This document shows positions 61,753 to 64,000 of a DNA stretch of 64,000 nucleotides, one piece after another. A program made the translations under genes and the position numbers. Source of the stretch: Muricauda sp. SCSIO 65647 (GTDB lineage: Bacteria; Bacteroidota; Bacteroidia; Flavobacteriales; Flavobacteriaceae); contig NZ_CP091037.1 of the NCBI RefSeq assembly GCF_021534965.1, forward strand, positions 124,001 to 188,000. The letters run 5' to 3'. Numbering within the stretch: the first letter of the stretch is position 1; each line of letters opens with the position of its first letter. Below the pieces are notes generated by a model. That model had not been told where the DNA came from and ran no database searches. It was given only the letters and a program-made list of their open reading frames with translations.

Positions 61753-62238
61753 TCAGATTTCTTCTGCCAACCATGCTTTCATCATCCAAACTGTTTTTTC
61801 CTGCTCGGTGATGAAGTCGCTCATCATGGCATTTGTACCTTCATCAGCGGCTTCATCAGAGGCATCGAGTATCTTTCGCTCAATGATCAGCAATTCTTTC
61901 AATGAATCGACAATCAAGCGAATAGCTTCCTCATCATGGGTGATGTTCTTTCCCACAGGTACTTTAGACTGTTCGATATAATCTTCAAAGGTATGCTGGG
62001 GCACACCGCCCAATGTAAGAACCCGTTCAGCGATTTCGTCCACTTTAAGATTCGCATCGTTGTAAAGCTCTTCAAACTTCACGTGAAGGTCAAAAAAACG
62101 CTTTCCCTTGATATTCCAGTGTATTCCCCGTAAATTTTGGTAGTAACGTTGAAAATTTGCCAATAGCACATTCAAATCATTGCTTAACGCTTGTGATTTT
62201 TCTGCATTCAATCCAATACTATTCAATCTCATGTTCAT
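61753..62238 (-). CDS. dps: Dps family DNA-protecting ferritin-like protein
   Basis: A 161-residue four-helix protein. The ferroxidase residues have the spacing of E. coli Dps: His40, His52, Glu56, Asp67 and Glu71 (in RGIHWNIKG, FFDLHVKFEELYND, KVDEIAERV). It should assemble into a 12-mer that oxidises Fe(II) with hydrogen peroxide and stores iron, protecting DNA. It is divergent from oxyR with a 97-base spacer carrying a TATTGT/ACAATA inverted repeat, which makes OxyR control likely. The start could be Met1 or Met3. Confidence 0.94.
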   Translation of the reverse strand: MNMRLNSIGLNAEKSQALSNDLNVLLANFQRYYQNLRGIHWNIKGKRFFDLHVKFEELYNDANLKVDEIAERVLTLGGVPQHTFEDYIEQSKVPVGKNITHDEEAIRLIVDSLKELLIIERKILDASDEAADEGTNAMMSDFITEQEKTVWMMKAWLAEEI

Positions 62239-62272
62239 AATTTTTAATTCATTATAAATTTATTAGATTGAA

Positions 62273-62288
62273 TATTGTTATCACAATA
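62273..62288. promoter_or_regulatory. Candidate OxyR site between dps and oxyR
   Basis: TATTGT-TATC-ACAATA is a perfect inverted repeat with 6-bp arms and two overlapping T-N11-A LysR motifs (62273/62285 and 62276/62288). It lies centrally in the 97-bp divergent spacer, so OxyR bound there could control dps and itself. Confidence 0.45.
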
Positions 62289-62335
62289 AGATTTATCGAT
62301 AGTTTTTATATATTTATTGCCACTAATTATTCATT

Positions 62336-63280
62336 ATGACCATCACACAATTACAATATGTATTGGCCGTTGCAGAGTACCGAAACTTCACTTTGGCCGC
62401 TCAAAAAAGCTTTGTTACCCAACCTACCCTGAGCATGCAGGTGCAAAAGCTCGAAGATGAGCTTGATGTGCTCATCTTTGATCGCGGTAAAAAACCAATT
62501 TCCATCACCGAAGTAGGAAAAAAAATCGTCGATCAGGCCAAAAATATTGTCGCTGAGGCCGAGCGCATAAAAGATATAGTGGATCAAGATAAAGGCTTCA
62601 TCGGGGGTGATTTCACTTTGGGTATCATACCAACGGTGATGCCCACTTTGCTTCCGATGTTTCTTCCCACTTTTGTCAAGCGATACCCAAAGGTGAACTT
62701 GATCATCAAAGAACAGCCCACTGAAACCTTGATACGTAACATTCATGACGGCCATCTCGATGCGGCCATCGCTGCTACACCGTTGGAAATAGAATACATC
62801 AAAGAAAAACCACTTTACTATGAGCCTTTTGTGGGTTACGTGCCGAACAGTCATCGGTTGGCCGGCACCAAAGAACTTTCTGTTGAGGATTTGAACATTG
62901 AAGACGTGTTGTTGCTACAAGACGGGCATTGTTTTCGTGATGGTGTCATCAATCTCTGTCAATCATCACGAAACAACATCACCGAACATTTTCAAATTGA
63001 AAGCGGTAGCTTCGAGACCTTGGTCAATCTATCGAACGAAGGTATGGGCATGACCCTGCTCCCCTACCTGAACACCTTGGAACTGGACACTAAAAAGAAG
63101 CAAAACCTAAAACACTTCAAGAATCCCGCCCCTGCCCGTGAAATAAGTTTGATACATCACAAAAGTGAGTTGAAAATTCAGATTACAGAAGCTTTGAAAG
63201 ATGTGATATCGGGCATTGTCAGGGGTGCCATTGCTTTTCAGGATGTGAAGATCATAAGCCCCTTGAACAAAGGTCAATAA
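62336..63280 (+). CDS. oxyR: Hydrogen-peroxide sensor, LysR family (OxyR)
   Basis: A 314-residue LysR-type regulator. The N-terminal helix-turn-helix is ITQLQYVLAVAEYRNFTLAA to SMQVQKLEDEL. The effector domain carries the redox motif DGHCFRDGVINLC, whose cysteines are residues 199 and 208, the same numbers as in E. coli OxyR; they would form the peroxide-induced disulfide. The neighbouring divergent dps gene fits an oxidative stress role. A hairpin terminator follows. Confidence 0.95.
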   Translation: MTITQLQYVLAVAEYRNFTLAAQKSFVTQPTLSMQVQKLEDELDVLIFDRGKKPISITEVGKKIVDQAKNIVAEAERIKDIVDQDKGFIGGDFTLGIIPTVMPTLLPMFLPTFVKRYPKVNLIIKEQPTETLIRNIHDGHLDAAIAATPLEIEYIKEKPLYYEPFVGYVPNSHRLAGTKELSVEDLNIEDVLLLQDGHCFRDGVINLCQSSRNNITEHFQIESGSFETLVNLSNEGMGMTLLPYLNTLELDTKKKQNLKHFKNPAPAREISLIHHKSELKIQITEALKDVISGIVRGAIAFQDVKIISPLNKGQ

Positions 63281-63308
63281 AAAAAACCGCCCGAAATGGG
63301 CGGCTTTT
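63281..63308. terminator. Bidirectional terminator between oxyR and the small conserved gene
   Basis: CCGCCC (63287-63292) and GGGCGG (63298-63303) form a GC-only 6-bp stem with a 5-base loop. It is flanked by a long A-run on the left and CTTTTT on the right, so it can stop transcripts from both convergent genes. Confidence 0.87.
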
Positions 63309-63505
63309 TATGCTTTTAAATAGATGAGCGTGTTCTGAAGCTCTGGCTTGTCCATCACAAAGTACTGCAGCCAGACTTTGAGTTCTTCAATTTCGCTAGG
63401 TAATAGCCTTGAGATTGCTTTTTTTAGTTCTCTTGCAAAGAGTTTGGCATCAAAACTAACTTTTTGTAAGACAGTTTTGGTGTACTCTAACATAGCTCTA
63501 GCCAT
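63308..63505 (-). CDS. Small conserved Bacteroidota protein of unknown function
   Basis: A 65-residue helical protein (MARAMLEYTKTVLQKVSFDA, then basic helix RELKKAISRLLPSEIEEL, ending LIYLKA). From memory, near-identical short proteins with this MARAMLEYTKTVL start occur widely in flavobacteria, but none has a known role to my knowledge. It has no signal peptide or TM. It ends at a shared terminator with oxyR. Confidence 0.82.
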   Translation of the reverse strand: MARAMLEYTKTVLQKVSFDAKLFARELKKAISRLLPSEIEELKVWLQYFVMDKPELQNTLIYLKA

Positions 63506-63626
63506 ATATGAAAATGTTTATTTGGGTTAATAGGTTGTTCCCCAAGTTACTCATAAAAGGTATATCTTGTTAGGGATTTCGAGTTAAAAATTAGATAAAT
63601 AGTTGTTAAAGTCGACAAATGGAAAT

Positions 63627-64000
63627 ATGCAACTTGTTTTAAAACAGCGAATTACACTATTTTGGCTTTGTGGTGCAATAGCAATGGCAACTTTGGGGGG
63701 ATGTGCCACCGCCAAGCAAAAAAAAGTACAAAAACACCTTCGTGACCAACTTGCCCAGAACCTTTTCAACAACCATTTTACAGGTTTTTTGGTAATCGAC
63801 CAGAATACAAAAGACACATTGTTCAGCCATAACGGCCATAGGTATTTTACCCCGGCCAGCAATACGAAAATCTTTACCCTCTTTGCTTCCCTGAAAATGC
63901 TTCCCGATGAAGTGCCCACATTGCAATATGTGGCACAAAATGACACTATTTTTGTGGAGGGCACGGGCGACCCTTCTTTGCTACACCCCTATTTTGGAGA
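63627..64000 (+). CDS. dacB: PBP4-like D-Ala-D-Ala carboxypeptidase (partial, 5' part)
   Basis: The first 124 codons of a gene that runs past the window. It begins with a lipoprotein signal ending TLGGC. The serine motif SxxK is present as SNTK in YFTPASNTKIFTLFAS, and GTGDPSLL follows as in S13-family D-alanyl-D-alanine carboxypeptidase/endopeptidases (PBP4/DacB). It should trim or cleave peptidoglycan cross-links in the periplasm. The ATG at 63627 is chosen because an ATG 8 bases upstream runs into a stop. The SxN and KTG motifs lie outside the window. Confidence 0.85.
   Translation, partial: MQLVLKQRITLFWLCGAIAMATLGGCATAKQKKVQKHLRDQLAQNLFNNHFTGFLVIDQNTKDTLFSHNGHRYFTPASNTKIFTLFASLKMLPDEVPTLQYVAQNDTIFVEGTGDPSLLHPYFG

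Noticed and set aside
1-64000. tRNA, rRNA, CRISPR array, insertion sequence, integrase or prophage
   Set aside because: No cloverleaf-like or rRNA segment, regular spaced repeats, transposase motifs or phage genes were found by eye on either strand. The gene order looks like stable chromosome.

Overview
The window looks like a chromosome segment of a marine-type Flavobacteriaceae member (Bacteroidota), possibly near Muricauda/Allomuricauda; the genus is a guess. The evidence is a PorP/SprF-family protein, a TonB-dependent receptor with a carboxypeptidase-like N-terminal domain, LytTR two-component systems with 2TM proteins, a SusB-like GH97 enzyme, an OxyR/Dps pair, many short lipoproteins, weak Shine-Dalgarno signals, and promoters of the Bacteroidetes TTG / TAnnTTTG type. 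I see no rRNA, tRNA, CRISPR array, transposase, integrase or phage gene.

Layout. 1-3.2 kb: the end of a fatty acid beta-oxidation operon (tail of a 3-hydroxyacyl-CoA dehydrogenase, thiolase, acyl-CoA dehydrogenase) closed by a strong terminator. 3.2-6.8 kb: an M49 (dipeptidyl-peptidase III-like) lipoprotein and a PLP decarboxylase. 6.8-12.1 kb: a trehalose locus (GH15 hydrolase divergent from a TPS-TPP fusion, then a secreted propeller-NTF2 protein). 12.3-22.4 kb: M1 peptidase, acetyltransferase, a five-module ThuA/sugar-dehydrogenase/PKD/cytochrome c/CBM-like lipoprotein, a YdeI-SRPBCC pair, an MFS transporter, an amidohydrolase and a membrane protein. 22.5-30 kb: very large secreted amidohydrolase-propeller and Asp-box (sortilin-like) proteins and a DUF2490 protein. 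30-34.9 kb: hydrolase-OsmC fusion, YdeI-like protein, Cu/Zn SOD, GH97 and an AT-rich small membrane gene. 34.9-41.7 kb: ybbA/ybbP-type ABC system divergent from a tesA-like esterase, a DUF1801 protein, a cysteine hydrolase with no standard start, an OmpW-family protein and a DUF547 lipoprotein. 41.8-43 kb: LETM1-related protein.

43-46.9 kb is a six-gene leftward operon: TPR protein, sensor kinase carrying a 2TM domain at its C-terminus, three stand-alone 2TM proteins and a LytTR regulator. 47-49.8 kb holds a TonB-dependent receptor and a DoxX protein. 49.9-56.7 kb is the most unusual part. A TPR-histidine kinase/LytTR pair is divergent from a six-gene cassette of small exported proteins, in which NTF2-like lipoproteins are interleaved with signal-peptide proteins that look like single or duplicated dimeric alpha/beta barrels. 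Several of these genes share the same A-rich leader. The cassette ends in a strong terminator.

56.7-64 kb: a family-10-like glycosidase lipoprotein, a PaiB-type flavoprotein with a small membrane protein, a PorP/SprF protein with a SPOR-like tail and a possible 44-residue upstream ORF, a gene-poor gap with a possible gene remnant, a DUF2141 protein, divergent dps/oxyR (redox cysteines at exactly 199 and 208), a small conserved protein, and the start of a PBP4-like D-Ala-D-Ala carboxypeptidase that runs off the end.

How the genes work together: much of the window is secreted or lipid-anchored hydrolase and receptor functions, plus stress genes (oxyR-dps, sodC, OsmC fusion, trehalose) and two sensor-kinase/LytTR systems, each next to unexplained small envelope proteins.
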